From Sphingopyxis sp. (GTDB lineage Bacteria; Pseudomonadota; Alphaproteobacteria; Sphingomonadales; Sphingomonadaceae): 34,245 nucleotides of DNA. The stretch spans positions 1 to 34,245 of the forward strand of contig PNJO01000010.1 in NCBI GenBank assembly GCA_013821905.1. The letters run 5' to 3'. Every line of letters starts with the position of its first letter. Position 1 is the stretch's first letter. A program made the position numbers and the translations under genes. Positions 1-8,754 of this stretch are shown in pieces. The notes beneath the pieces are model-generated. The model did not search any database, was not told where the DNA came from, and worked only from the letters and a program-made list of their open reading frames with translations.

Positions 1-158
1 TCATCACCCGCGTCCAGCAGGGGATGCAGTCGAAAAGTTTCTCGATGGGGCCGCTCAGCGACAAGGAAGTCTGCCTCAAGCATTTCTGCGCCCGGATGCG
101 CGACATCATTCCCGAGGCGCGGCTGGAGAAAGCTCCATCGCCGGGGTGGAGCCGATAA
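1..158 (+). CDS. C-terminal end of a probable Rieske-type aromatic ring-hydroxylating oxygenase alpha subunit (5' truncated by window)
   Basis: An open frame enters from the left edge (first full codon at 3) and ends at TAA 156-158, giving 52 residues. The visible tail contains VQQGMQSKSF followed by GPLSDKE and a histidine-containing helix (LKHFCARMRDII). This resembles the C-terminal helix of Rieske non-haem iron oxygenase alpha subunits, where a Q-x-G-M/L-x-S segment precedes a GPL-S-x-x-E helix. The catalytic parts lie outside the window, so the assignment rests on this short motif only. The next gene on the same strand, 105 bp downstream past a hairpin repeat, is an FAD monooxygenase, which would fit an oxidative catabolic cluster. 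Another SRPBCC-fold or unrelated protein remains possible. Confidence 0.4.
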   Translation, partial: ITRVQQGMQSKSFSMGPLSDKEVCLKHFCARMRDIIPEARLEKAPSPGWSR

Positions 159-161
159 GTT

Positions 162-262
162 CCCCTCCCGCTTGCGGGAGGGGTTAGGGGAGGGCCGTTC
201 CCTCCAGTCATCGTCAGCGGGACAGGCCCTCCCCCGGCCCCTCCCGCAAGCGGGAGGGGAGA
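162..262. repeat. REPIN-like paired-hairpin repeat, copy A
   Basis: Two copies of a palindromic hairpin face each other in inverted orientation. The left unit (about 162-195) and right unit (222-262) each contain the palindrome CTCCCGCTTGCGGGAG or its complement plus an adjoining GGGGAGGG/CCCTCCCC tail. The 26-nt middle is not palindromic. The right 41 nt match positions 26128-26168 with one mismatch, so this is a dispersed family. Two REP units in inverted orientation are the architecture of REPINs/BIMEs, which REP-associated tyrosine transposases are thought to spread; no such transposase is in the window. The last bases (GGGAGGGGAGA) lie directly before the next ATG and act as its Shine-Dalgarno. 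Confidence 0.85.
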
Positions 263-1480
263 ATGGGAGATCTTCCAGTCATCATCGTCGGCGGCGGCCC
301 CGCCGGCATGGTCGCGGGACTGCTGCTCGCGCGGGCCGGCGTGCGCGTGACCGTGCTCGAAAAGCATGCCGATTTTCTCCGAGATTTCCGCGGCGACACC
401 GTGCACCCTTCGACACTCGAGTTGTTCCATGAAATCGGGCTTCTCGAAGACCTGCTCAAGGAACCGCACGCCGCGATCGACACGATGACGCTCAATCTGC
501 TGGGTGGGCGTTATACGATCGCGACAATGAAGCACCTGCCCGTCGCGGCGCGCTTTGTCGCCATGATGCCACAATGGGATCTGCTCGATTTCATCGCGGG
601 ACAGGCAGGGCGCTACCCGACCTTCGACCTGCGAATGTCGACCGAGGCCACCGGGCTGACCGGTGACGACAGGGGCCGCGTCAATGGCGTGACCCTGGCG
701 AGCGGCGAAACCCTGCCCGCGCGGCTCGTGATCGCCGCCGACGGCCGCCGCTCGGTGCTGCGCGATGCCGCCGAGCTGCCGCTCGAAGTCCTGGGCGCGC
801 CGATGGACGTGCTCTGGTTCCGCGTCCCCGTCCCGGCTGGCATGGACATGTCGGAAGTCGCGCTCGGCACGATCGACCGGGGCGGAATGGTCGTCGCAAT
901 CCCGCGAGGCGACTATTGGCAATGCGCTGAAATCATCGGCAAGGGCGGATTCGCGCCGATCGAGGCGCGGGGCATCGCGGCCTTCCGCGAACGGATCGTC
1001 GAGATCGTGCCGGGCCTCGCCGCCGGGATCGACGCCGTCCAGAGCTTCGACGACGTCAAACTGCTCTCGGTCGCACTCGACCGGCTGACGCGCTGGTCGC
1101 GCCCCGGGCTGCTCGCGATCGGCGACGCGGCGCACGCCATGTCGCCCGTCGGCGGCGTCGGAATCAACCTTGCAGTGCAGGATGCGGTTGCGGCCGCGAA
1201 CATCCTCGCTGCGCCGCTCGCCGCCGGCGCCGACCCCGATCCGCTGCTTGCAAAGGTGCAGGAACGGCGCTGGAAGCCGACCACGAAGATGCAGGCGCTT
1301 CAACGGATGGCGCATCAACGCGTCGTCGAGCCGATGCTGCGCGGCGAAATCACCCATGTGCCGTTCGCGGTGCGCTTGCTCGACGCCGTCCCGCTGCTTC
1401 GCCGCATTCCGGGCCGCATCCTCGGCCTCGGCTTCGGCCGCCAGCATGTCCAATCCCCGCTTGCGAAAGACCTCCCATGA
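263..1480 (+). CDS. FAD-dependent monooxygenase (UbiH/PHBH-type fold), 405 aa
   Basis: A class A flavoprotein monooxygenase expected to hydroxylate an aromatic or related substrate with NAD(P)H and O2 in the cytoplasm. An N-terminal Rossmann dinucleotide motif GGGPAG lies at residues 10-15, the mid DG motif (AADGRRSVLR) at about 158-167, and the FAD-ribityl GD motif GDAAHAMSPVGGVG at 287-300. Length is normal for the family. The ATG at 263 sits 5 nt after a GGAGG that belongs to the upstream REPIN-like repeat, which decides the start. The stop overlaps the next gene's ATG (ATGA at 1477-1480), so the two flavoproteins are translationally coupled. The substrate cannot be read from sequence. No membrane segment marks it as a ubiquinone-pathway enzyme, and ubiE/ubiB lie far away on the opposite strand. 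Confidence 0.88.
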   Translation: MGDLPVIIVGGGPAGMVAGLLLARAGVRVTVLEKHADFLRDFRGDTVHPSTLELFHEIGLLEDLLKEPHAAIDTMTLNLLGGRYTIATMKHLPVAARFVAMMPQWDLLDFIAGQAGRYPTFDLRMSTEATGLTGDDRGRVNGVTLASGETLPARLVIAADGRRSVLRDAAELPLEVLGAPMDVLWFRVPVPAGMDMSEVALGTIDRGGMVVAIPRGDYWQCAEIIGKGGFAPIEARGIAAFRERIVEIVPGLAAGIDAVQSFDDVKLLSVALDRLTRWSRPGLLAIGDAAHAMSPVGGVGINLAVQDAVAAANILAAPLAAGADPDPLLAKVQERRWKPTTKMQALQRMAHQRVVEPMLRGEITHVPFAVRLLDAVPLLRRIPGRILGLGFGRQHVQSPLAKDLP

Positions 1481-3081
1481 CCAAAGCCTATGACGCGCTG
1501 ATCATCGGCGCGGGCCACAACGGCCTCGTCTGTGCCTTCTATCTGGCGAAAGCCGGTCTCCGTGTTCGCATTGTGGAAGCGCGCGACGTCGTCGGCGGCG
1601 CGGCGGTGACCGAGGAATTCGCGCCGGGCTTCCGCAATTCGGTCGCAAGTTACACGGTCAGCCTGCTCCAGCCGAAGGTGATCGCCGACATGCGCCTCGC
1701 CGATCATGGCTACCGCGTGATCGAACGGCCGATCAGCAATTTCCTGCCGCAGGAGGATGGTGGTTACCTCAAGCTCGGCGGCGGGCTCGAACGCACGCAG
1801 GCCGAATTCCGTAAATTCTCGAACCGCGATGCCGAGGCGCTGCCGGCCTATTATGACGCGCTCGAAAATGTCGCCGAACTGCTCCGCGACTTGGCGCTTC
1901 GCGTGCCGCCGAACGTCGGCGAAGGGCTGCGCACGCTTCTCGACGGCGCGCGGCAGGGGCGGCGCTTCGCGACGCTCAGCCTCGAACAGCAGCGCGACGT
2001 GCTCGACCTGTTCACCAAGTCGGCAACCGCGATGCTCGGAAGCTGGTTCGAAAGCGAGGCGGTCAAGGCCGCCTTCGGCTTCGACGCGGTCGTCGGCAAC
2101 TATGCCTCGCCCGACACGCCGGGCAGCGCCTATGTCCTCCTCCACCACGTCTTCGGCGAGGTGAACGGCAAGAAGGGCGCATGGGGCCACAGCGTCGGCG
2201 GCATGGGCAAGATCACCGAGATCATGGCGAAGGTCTGCCGCGACGCCGGGGTCGAGATCAGCCTCGAAAGCCCGGTCGCGAAGGTGCTGGTCGATGGCGG
2301 CAAGGCGGTCGGCGTGAAGCTCGTCGGCGGCGAGGAGATTGCCGCCGCGCGCGTCATCGCCAATGTCGGGCCGAAGCTGCTCTACGAACGCATGATGGAC
2401 GCCGCCGACCTGCCGTCCGATTTCGAACGGCGCATGAAAGGCTTCAAGGCGGGCAGCGGCACTTTCCGCATGAATGTCGCGCTCAGCGAGCTGCCGAAAT
2501 TCACCTGTCTTCCCGAACCGGGCGAGCATCATCAGTCGGGGATCATCCTCGCGCCGACGCTCGCCTATATGGACCGCGCCTTCCTCGACGCGAAGCGCGA
2601 CGGCTGGTCGAAGGAACCGATCGTCGAGATGCTGATCCCCTCGACCGTCGACGACAGCCTTGCGCCCGAGGGGTGCCATGTCGCGAGCCTCTTCTGCCAG
2701 CAGTTCGCGCCCGAATTGCCCGACGGTCGCGACTGGGACGATGAAGAAGGGGCCGCGGCCGACACGATCATCGACACGGTCGAGAAATATGCGCCGGGCT
2801 TCCGCGCCAGCATCGTCGGCCAGACGCGCCTTTCGCCCAAGGGCCTCGAACGCAAGTTCGGTCTCGTCGGCGGCGACATCATGCACGGCAATATGAGCCT
2901 CGACCAGCTCTGGTCGGCGCGACCGGTGCTGGGCAACGGCGGCTATCGCGGGCCGGTGAAGGGCCTCTACATGTGCGGGGCGGGGACGCATCCCGGCGGC
3001 GGCGTCACCGGCGCGCCGGGGCACAATGCGGCGCAGGTGATCCTACGCGACCGGGGTCTCTTCGCGCCGCGCTGGCGCTGA
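1477..3081 (+). CDS. CrtI/PYROXD2-type NAD(P)/FAD-dependent oxidoreductase, 534 aa
   Basis: A flavoprotein of the phytoene desaturase-related amine-oxidase superfamily. The N-terminal FAD motif is GAGHNG (residues 11-16), followed by the second-strand acid and GG pair (VEARDVVGGAA). The C-terminal FAD signature is MCGAGTHPGGGVTGAPGHNA. This C-terminal form and the length are closer to the PYROXD2-like branch than to genuine carotenoid desaturases, and no other carotenoid gene is visible. The gene starts inside the stop of the FAD monooxygenase (ATGA overlap), so both probably act on one pathway. Its last 39 bp overlap the 3' end of the convergent permease gene. The substrate is unknown. Confidence 0.85.
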   Translation: MTKAYDALIIGAGHNGLVCAFYLAKAGLRVRIVEARDVVGGAAVTEEFAPGFRNSVASYTVSLLQPKVIADMRLADHGYRVIERPISNFLPQEDGGYLKLGGGLERTQAEFRKFSNRDAEALPAYYDALENVAELLRDLALRVPPNVGEGLRTLLDGARQGRRFATLSLEQQRDVLDLFTKSATAMLGSWFESEAVKAAFGFDAVVGNYASPDTPGSAYVLLHHVFGEVNGKKGAWGHSVGGMGKITEIMAKVCRDAGVEISLESPVAKVLVDGGKAVGVKLVGGEEIAAARVIANVGPKLLYERMMDAADLPSDFERRMKGFKAGSGTFRMNVALSELPKFTCLPEPGEHHQSGIILAPTLAYMDRAFLDAKRDGWSKEPIVEMLIPSTVDDSLAPEGCHVASLFCQQFAPELPDGRDWDDEEGAAADTIIDTVEKYAPGFRASIVGQTRLSPKGLERKFGLVGGDIMHGNMSLDQLWSARPVLGNGGYRGPVKGLYMCGAGTHPGGGVTGAPGHNAAQVILRDRGLFAPRWR

Positions 3082-4389
3082 GCCGCGCATCAGGAGGTAA
3101 ATGGGGAGCCCTGCCGCGGTCATCAGCAGGCTCCACAGGCTCGCCTCCAGCCCGGCGCCATAGAAGGCCCAGCAACTATAGACGAAGCCGGTGATCGTTG
3201 CGGCGGCAAAGCCCGTGGACACCTTGATCGCGCCGCGCCGTTCGAGCACCAGCGCCGCGAGAGCGCCGACGATGTAGAGGATGATCGCCGTCGAGGTCGT
3301 GACCTTGACCATGAAGGCGAAAAGGTCGGCGAGGCCGCGCGAATAATTGGCATAGACGATCACGCTCGCAAGGCCGCTCGATACGAGCTGGGTGATCCAC
3401 GGCGAGGCGAAGCGGTTGTCGCGCGCGAAGGCTGCCGGGAGCAGGCGCCGGTGCGCAAGGTCGCGCGGGATATCGCCCTGCAGCAGCACGAAGCCGTTGA
3501 GTGCGCCGAGCGCGGCGATCGCCGCGAACAGCGCCACGACCCGCCCCGCCTCGGGGCTGACGAGCTGCGAAAAGAAGGTCGCATAGGCCGCGTTCGACTG
3601 GTGCAGCGTTTCGAGCGGGACCATCAGCGTCACCGTCGTGCACGACAGCAGATAGAGCAGGCCGACCGCCGCCGCCGCGATCACCGTCGCGCGCGGGATG
3701 GTGCGTTCGGGATCCTTCACCCGGCCGCTGACGACGCAGGCGCTTTCGAAGCCGAGCAGGGCGAACAGCGTCAGCGTCGCGGCCGAGCTGATCCCCGACA
3801 GGCTGACCGGCTCGGTGCCCGCCATCGTCGGCGGCGGCGCCGCGCCGGTGCCGAGCGCCCAGGCGCCGACGATCACCGCGCCGACGACGGGAATGAGCTT
3901 GAGCCCGAGCGTCAGCAGCTGGGCCCCGCCGGCGCGCCTGACCCCGAACAGGTTGACGAGGGTGAAGAACCAGATACAGCCGATCGCGATCCACGCCGGC
4001 GCCGCGCCCTGTTCGCCGAGCCAGGGCATCAGGATCGACATGTTGCTGATCGCCGCGACCGCGAGCGTCGCGACGACGGTCCAGCAGCTGATCCAGTAGC
4101 TCCAGGCCACGATGAAGCCGGTGCCCGGGCCGAAGGCGGAGGCGGCATAGGTAAAGGCCGCGCATCCTTCGGGCAGGCGCCGCGCGAGGCGCGCGAAGAC
4201 GACCGCCAGACAGAGCGTGCCGGCGATCGACACCCCCCAGCCAATGATCGCATTCCAGCCGAGCGGGGCGAGGTCGCGCGGGAGCAGGAACACGCCCGAC
4301 CCGATCATATTGCCCATGCCGAGCGCGATACACATCAAAAGGCCGAGCTTTTGGCCCGGCCTTTCGTGGTTGGTCATGCCATCGGTCAC
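3043..4389 (-). CDS. APC-superfamily amino acid/polyamine permease (AdiC/PotE-like), 448 aa
   Basis: A polytopic inner-membrane transporter with about 12 hydrophobic segments. The first helix carries GNMIGSGVFLLPRDLA, very close to the unwound substrate-binding helix of the basic amino acid/polyamine antiporter family (AdiC, PotE, CadB: MGSGVFLLP). The later GFESACVVSGRVKDPERTIPRA is the conserved APC cytoplasmic motif. The frame opens with GTG at 4389, four bases after the TonB receptor stop; an ATG at 4377 is an alternative, giving 444 aa. An AAGGA about 11 nt before the GTG lies in the receptor's last codons. This spacing suggests an operon receptor-permease, so the same solute may cross the outer then the inner membrane. 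Substrate unassigned. Confidence 0.85.
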   Translation of the reverse strand: MTDGMTNHERPGQKLGLLMCIALGMGNMIGSGVFLLPRDLAPLGWNAIIGWGVSIAGTLCLAVVFARLARRLPEGCAAFTYAASAFGPGTGFIVAWSYWISCWTVVATLAVAAISNMSILMPWLGEQGAAPAWIAIGCIWFFTLVNLFGVRRAGGAQLLTLGLKLIPVVGAVIVGAWALGTGAAPPPTMAGTEPVSLSGISSAATLTLFALLGFESACVVSGRVKDPERTIPRATVIAAAAVGLLYLLSCTTVTLMVPLETLHQSNAAYATFFSQLVSPEAGRVVALFAAIAALGALNGFVLLQGDIPRDLAHRRLLPAAFARDNRFASPWITQLVSSGLASVIVYANYSRGLADLFAFMVKVTTSTAIILYIVGALAALVLERRGAIKVSTGFAAATITGFVYSCWAFYGAGLEASLWSLLMTAAGLPIYLLMRGSAPARREETPVA

Positions 4390-4393
4390 CCGG

Positions 4394-6766
4394 TCAGAAA
4401 TCCTTGCTGACCTTGATCCCGATCAGCCGCGGCCGGATGACATTGTCATAGAAGACGCCGCCGTTGACCGTGTCACCGAACGCGTCGCCACAAATGGTTT
4501 CGCCGCATTGCACCGCACTGTTGATCACGCCGCGACTGTTGAACAAATTTGTTCCGAACAGCTCGGCGCTCCAGCCCTCGCCCTTGACGCCGACGCTGAA
4601 GTCGGCGGTCGTATAGGCTTTGAAATTGCCGACGATGTCATTTTCGAAGGTACGCAGGTCGGACCGGCGTTTGCCGATATGGTTCACCGCGAACTGGACA
4701 TGCCCGTTCACGCCGCCAACCGGAAATTCATAGCGCGCGATCGCGTTGCCCTTGAACTTCGCGGTAACCGGCAGGCGCGACCCCGACGGAGCGAGCAGCG
4801 CGTTGCCGGGCGTCGTGCAGTCGAAATCGGCGTTGGCGATCGAGCAGAAATCGCGGCGGATCGTCGCGTCGTTATAGCTGGCGCCGAGGCTGAGCGTCAG
4901 GCCGCCGGCGCGATAGCCGAGGTCGGCCTCGATCCCGCGGATGCGGGCGATACCGGCGTTGCGGACCTCGCTGAGGCCGTTGGCGCCGAGGAAGGACAGC
5001 TGGATATTCTTCCAGTCCTCCTGATAGATTGCGCCGTTGAAGCGGACGTCACCGAAGCTCGTTTTCCAGCCGAACTCGTAATTGTCGAGCGTATCGGGGC
5101 CATAGGGCGGCAGACTGCCGCGGCGGTTGATGCCGCCCGGCCGGAACCCGCGCGACCAGGTCGCATAGACCATCACATCCGGGTTGATCTTGTACGTCAG
5201 GTTCAGCTTGTGGATGAAATCGGTGTCGTTCGTGCTCTTGTCGAGGTTGGTGCAGGGCGAACCGGCGACGACCGCCGGCCCCTGGCAGGCATAGACCGGA
5301 TTGCCGCTGAAGCCGGGGTTGTTGTAGCCGAAGAAGCCGACAAGGCTGTTATCGAACTTGTAGAGGCGGCCGCCGCCGGTCAACGTCAGCTGGTCGGTGA
5401 TGTCGAAGCTGATTTCGCCGAACGCCGCATAGTCGCGGTCGATACGCAGCTGCTTGGTCAGCCAGATATTGTCGTCGGTGCCGGGCACCTGAATATCGTC
5501 CGAAATATCGTCGATAATATAATGTTGTTCGATATTATGCGCCTGGCGCTGCCAGAACAGGCCGCCGATGAAGCGGACGCGTGCATCGGCCGGCGAGGCG
5601 ATGCGGATTTCGGCAAAGCTGCGCTTATAATGATCGATCCCCTGGATATATTGGTTCGGGTTCACGAGGTCGCCGTTGTTGTCGTAAAAATAGGCCCCCG
5701 ATCCGTTGATCGCGTCATAAAAATAGGCATAGTCCGAATAGTCGCTGTCGGTCAGCGTCTTGCGGCGCAGGTGCCCGCCGGTTGCGGTCAGGTCCCAGCT
5801 CCCGATCTTGCCCTCGATCGTCAGCGCGGCCTGGATCCACTTATCGTCGGTGCGTTCGGGATTGTACTGCACCGTCTGCAGGCTGCGGTTCACTGCCGAC
5901 GAGCGTTCCTGCGCAAAGCTGCCGTCGGCCTTCTGGATCTGGCCCATGATCGTGGGACGGATCGTCCAGTCGTCGTCGAGCTCGATGCCGAGCGCGAGGC
6001 GCGCGCCATAGGTGTCGACATCATTGTAATTTTTTTCGACGAAGGCGTCGTTGTTCTGGGTGATTCCGCTGGTCGGATAGGTGCGGCTGCCCGCGATATT
6101 GTCGATATAGCCGCCGTCGTGGCGATACCAGGCCACGAGGCGCAGCGCCGCCCGGTCGCTGAGCGCCGCGTTGATGAAGCCCTCGGCGACGCCGCCGATG
6201 TCGCCGCTCGACACGCTGTTCAGTTCGAGCCCGACCGAGCCGTAGGTGCCGCTGGTGTCGGGCGCGTTGGTGACCAGCTTGATCGTGCCGGCCATCGAGC
6301 TCGCCCCGTAAAGCGTGCCCTGGGGACCCGCGAGGGCCTCGACGCGGGCCAGGTCATAGGCATGGATATCGAGCGCGCCCTGGATCGTGGTGATGGGCAT
6401 TTCGTCGAGATAGGTGCCGACGGTCGGCAGCGAGGTCGAGTGATTGGCATTCTCGCCCGACGCCACGCCGCGGAAATAGACCTGGCTGAACCCGGGGGCG
6501 AGCGTCTGGATCGTCACCGACGGCAGGAATTTGACGACGTCCTGGAATTCCTTGACCTGCAACTCGTCGAGCCGCTCGGTCCCGATCGCGGTGATCGCGA
6601 GCGGCACGTCCTGCAGATTCTGTTCGCGCTTCGACGCGGTGACGACGATGTCGTTCGTGTCCTCGGTCGTCGATCCCTGCGCCAGCGCAGTGCCCGACGT
6701 ACAGAGAATGGTGGTGCCGAGCAGCATGGCGCCGCCGCGTGCCAGGACCGCTTTTACGTTCCGCAT
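4394..6766 (-). CDS. TonB-dependent outer-membrane receptor, 790 aa
   Basis: An energised outer-membrane transporter. Residues 1-30 form a signal peptide ending in GTALAQ. It is followed by a TonB-box-like DIVVTASKREQNLQDVP (39-55), a plug domain with VKFLPSVTIQ, and a long beta-barrel rich in aromatic/Gly strands that ends in the terminal-Phe signature (GIKVSKDF). I place the start at the ATG at 6766, because AGGGGGG lies 5 nt upstream; a further in-frame ATG at 6787 lacks an RBS. The sequence is of the sphingomonad iron-complex/large-substrate type with no visible N-terminal signalling extension, so ligand and regulation are unknown. The next gene, 4 nt downstream, is a permease. Confidence 0.95.
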   Translation of the reverse strand: MRNVKAVLARGGAMLLGTTILCTSGTALAQGSTTEDTNDIVVTASKREQNLQDVPLAITAIGTERLDELQVKEFQDVVKFLPSVTIQTLAPGFSQVYFRGVASGENANHSTSLPTVGTYLDEMPITTIQGALDIHAYDLARVEALAGPQGTLYGASSMAGTIKLVTNAPDTSGTYGSVGLELNSVSSGDIGGVAEGFINAALSDRAALRLVAWYRHDGGYIDNIAGSRTYPTSGITQNNDAFVEKNYNDVDTYGARLALGIELDDDWTIRPTIMGQIQKADGSFAQERSSAVNRSLQTVQYNPERTDDKWIQAALTIEGKIGSWDLTATGGHLRRKTLTDSDYSDYAYFYDAINGSGAYFYDNNGDLVNPNQYIQGIDHYKRSFAEIRIASPADARVRFIGGLFWQRQAHNIEQHYIIDDISDDIQVPGTDDNIWLTKQLRIDRDYAAFGEISFDITDQLTLTGGGRLYKFDNSLVGFFGYNNPGFSGNPVYACQGPAVVAGSPCTNLDKSTNDTDFIHKLNLTYKINPDVMVYATWSRGFRPGGINRRGSLPPYGPDTLDNYEFGWKTSFGDVRFNGAIYQEDWKNIQLSFLGANGLSEVRNAGIARIRGIEADLGYRAGGLTLSLGASYNDATIRRDFCSIANADFDCTTPGNALLAPSGSRLPVTAKFKGNAIARYEFPVGGVNGHVQFAVNHIGKRRSDLRTFENDIVGNFKAYTTADFSVGVKGEGWSAELFGTNLFNSRGVINSAVQCGETICGDAFGDTVNGGVFYDNVIRPRLIGIKVSKDF

Positions 6767-6874
6767 ACAGACCCCCCTAATTGACATTTATGTGACGGAG
6801 AATGACGCGGTGCAGCGTAAGCGCAAGCCTTGTCGACGAAGCGGCTCGCCCGTTAGTCGAAAATGTCGCCCGCT

Positions 6875-6890
6875 GTTGCCCAAAGGCAAC
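6875..6890. other. Short hairpin upstream of the TonB receptor
   Basis: GTTGCC-CAAA-GGCAAC is a perfect 6-bp inverted repeat in the 162-bp gap between the receptor start and the sulfotransferase stop. It lies about 110 bp upstream of the receptor ATG. It could be an operator or a weak transcription end; no T-run follows on the minus strand. No convincing -35/-10 pair was found in this gap. Confidence 0.3.
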
Positions 6891-6928
6891 GTTTTATCAC
6901 ACGCGCGCCGCGCTGCTGCCGCGGAAAT

Positions 6929-8743
6929 CTATGCGAATTCCGGCGGGATTTCCGGATAGGCGCCGAGCACCGGACCGAGCGCCTGCTCAAGCGGAGCGAG
7001 CCACGCCGCATAGCGACGCCACTGGTCGACGCCGTCGCGGTTGATCGGCCGGCGGACCTGCTCGCTCGACGCGGTGCGAACCGCGCGGGCGTTGCGATGG
7101 AAGGCCAGGCACGCGTCCTCGAACGGCTGGTCCAGATAGGCGAGCATCGCGCGCACCTCGGCCTCGGGATCGTCGAGCAGCGCTTCGTGGATGACGCGGT
7201 GGATGCGGCCGGGCTGGACCGTGTCGAGATGCGCCATCAGGCGAACATAGTCGCGGTAATAGGCGCCGATATCGCCGAGGCGATAGCTGAACGCCTGGCC
7301 CTTCGCATAATGCTGGCGAAAGTTCGAGAAACAGCAATCGAGCGGATGGCGCCGGGCGTCGATGATCCGCGCGTTCGGGAGGATCAGGCGAATGAAGGCG
7401 ACATAGAGCCAATTGTTCGGCAGCTTGTCGATATAGGAGGGCTTCGCCGTCTTGCGCTGCACCGCGGTGTCGCGAAGATAGGTGGCACCCAGATCGGCGA
7501 GCCGTTCGCCGGGCAAGTCGGCGAGTGCGTCGATCCAACGCCTTCCGTCTCCCTTTGTCTCACGGCCGAGGCCGAGGGCGAGGGCGGGGATGTCGGGCAA
7601 TTCCATCGTGCCCTCGATCGCCGAATGGCTGGCGAGAATTTGCTCGATCAACGTCGATCCGGCACGCGGCATGCCGAGGATGAAGATCGGGTCGGGCGCC
7701 GGATCGCCAGCATTCGCGCGCGCCGCGAAGAAATCGGGGGTGCAGATATCGATGATCCGGTCGACCAGCGCCGTCGTCTCGGCCGCGTCGTAGCCGAGTT
7801 GCTCTGCCCGGATCGCGTTGCCCGCGGCAAAATGGCGAAAGGCGGGATCGGGCTCGCCGATATCGTCATAGGCCTTGCCGAGCGCGAAATGCAGGTGGAG
7901 CCGGTCGTCGGCGCGCGCTTCGCCCGCGGGTTCGGCTTCGACCAGCGCCGCTTCCATTGCCGCGCGGTCGCTTTCGTCGAACCGGATCGTCTTGAGGTTC
8001 GCCAGGCTCCACCAGAGTTCGCCGAGGCCGGGATCGGTGGCGAGCGCGTGACGATAGGCGGCGATGCTGTCGTCCTGGCGCCCGACGGTCTTGAGCATAT
8101 GCCCATAGCTCATCCAAAGCTTGGCGTGGTCGGGGAAGCGGCGCGTCAGCTCTTCGTAGAGCGCGAGCGCTTCGTCATAGCCGCCGATCCGGCCGAGCGC
8201 GGCGGCCTTGAGGTTGGCGTGCGCGGGATTTTCCGGGTCGTCGCCGAGCACTGCGTCGAGCGTCGCCGCCGCATCGGCGAAGCGGTTCTGCTTGTAATAG
8301 ACGGTGGCGAGATTGGCGCGCGCGGCGCCGAAACCCGGCGCGAGTTCAAGCGCTCGGCCGAGCAGCTTTTCGGCGTCGCCATAGCGTCCGATCCGCCCCG
8401 CGACTTCGGCGAGCATGCGGATCGCGGCGACGTCGGTCGCATCCTCGCGCAGCCGCTGGCGCAACGCTGCCTCGGCATCGGGCAGGCGGTTCTCGGCGAG
8501 CGCCAGCGCCGCATCGACCATCGCTTCGTCGTGGATCGCTGCCGAGACGGCGGCGAGCGAAGCCGCCTGCGCCTCCGCCTCGCGCCCGAGCGCGCGCAGC
8601 GCATGCGCCGCGAGCCGGTGCGCGGTGGCCGAGGTCGGCACGGCCTCCAATATCGCTTGCGCCTGCGCGAGTGCTGCACCGGGCTGGCCCCTCAGCAACT
8701 GCCGGGCGTTGGCGAGCGCCTGATCGTGGGTAACGGTTGCCAA
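6929..8743 (-). CDS. TPR-repeat sulfotransferase family protein, 604 aa
   Basis: A two-part protein. The first roughly 280 residues are tandem TPR helices (repeated A/L/Y-spaced 34-mers such as DEALALYEELTRRFPDHAKL). The second half is a PAPS-dependent sulfotransferase-like domain, with the 5'-phosphosulfate loop GMPRAGSTLIEQILASH at about residues 357-373 and a 3'-phosphate-type segment RHPLDCCFSNF. The predicted start is TTG (8743), 11 nt after the DsbA-like stop; no ATG occurs until about residue 70, which would cut into the TPRs. Such TPR-sulfotransferases commonly sit near TonB receptors in sphingomonads, and one lies immediately downstream here. The acceptor is unknown, and some family members may not be true sulfotransferases. 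Confidence 0.88.
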   Translation of the reverse strand: MATVTHDQALANARQLLRGQPGAALAQAQAILEAVPTSATAHRLAAHALRALGREAEAQAASLAAVSAAIHDEAMVDAALALAENRLPDAEAALRQRLREDATDVAAIRMLAEVAGRIGRYGDAEKLLGRALELAPGFGAARANLATVYYKQNRFADAAATLDAVLGDDPENPAHANLKAAALGRIGGYDEALALYEELTRRFPDHAKLWMSYGHMLKTVGRQDDSIAAYRHALATDPGLGELWWSLANLKTIRFDESDRAAMEAALVEAEPAGEARADDRLHLHFALGKAYDDIGEPDPAFRHFAAGNAIRAEQLGYDAAETTALVDRIIDICTPDFFAARANAGDPAPDPIFILGMPRAGSTLIEQILASHSAIEGTMELPDIPALALGLGRETKGDGRRWIDALADLPGERLADLGATYLRDTAVQRKTAKPSYIDKLPNNWLYVAFIRLILPNARIIDARRHPLDCCFSNFRQHYAKGQAFSYRLGDIGAYYRDYVRLMAHLDTVQPGRIHRVIHEALLDDPEAEVRAMLAYLDQPFEDACLAFHRNARAVRTASSEQVRRPINRDGVDQWRRYAAWLAPLEQALGPVLGAYPEIPPEFA

Positions 8744-8754
8744 GCCGCCGCGCC

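Noticed and set aside
1315-3024. A 569-codon minus-strand frame opposite the CrtI-like gene
   Set aside because: The plus-strand flavoprotein motifs are unambiguous; the antisense protein is Arg/Asp-rich without domains.
1477-3081. Reading the CrtI-like gene as a carotenoid desaturase
   Set aside because: No crtB, crtE or crtY neighbours, and the C-terminal signature fits the PYROXD2-like branch better.
4217-6784. An 855-codon plus-strand frame opposite the TonB receptor
   Set aside because: Antisense to a receptor with signal peptide, plug and terminal Phe; its protein has skewed Ile/Ala/Asp/Arg composition and no motif.
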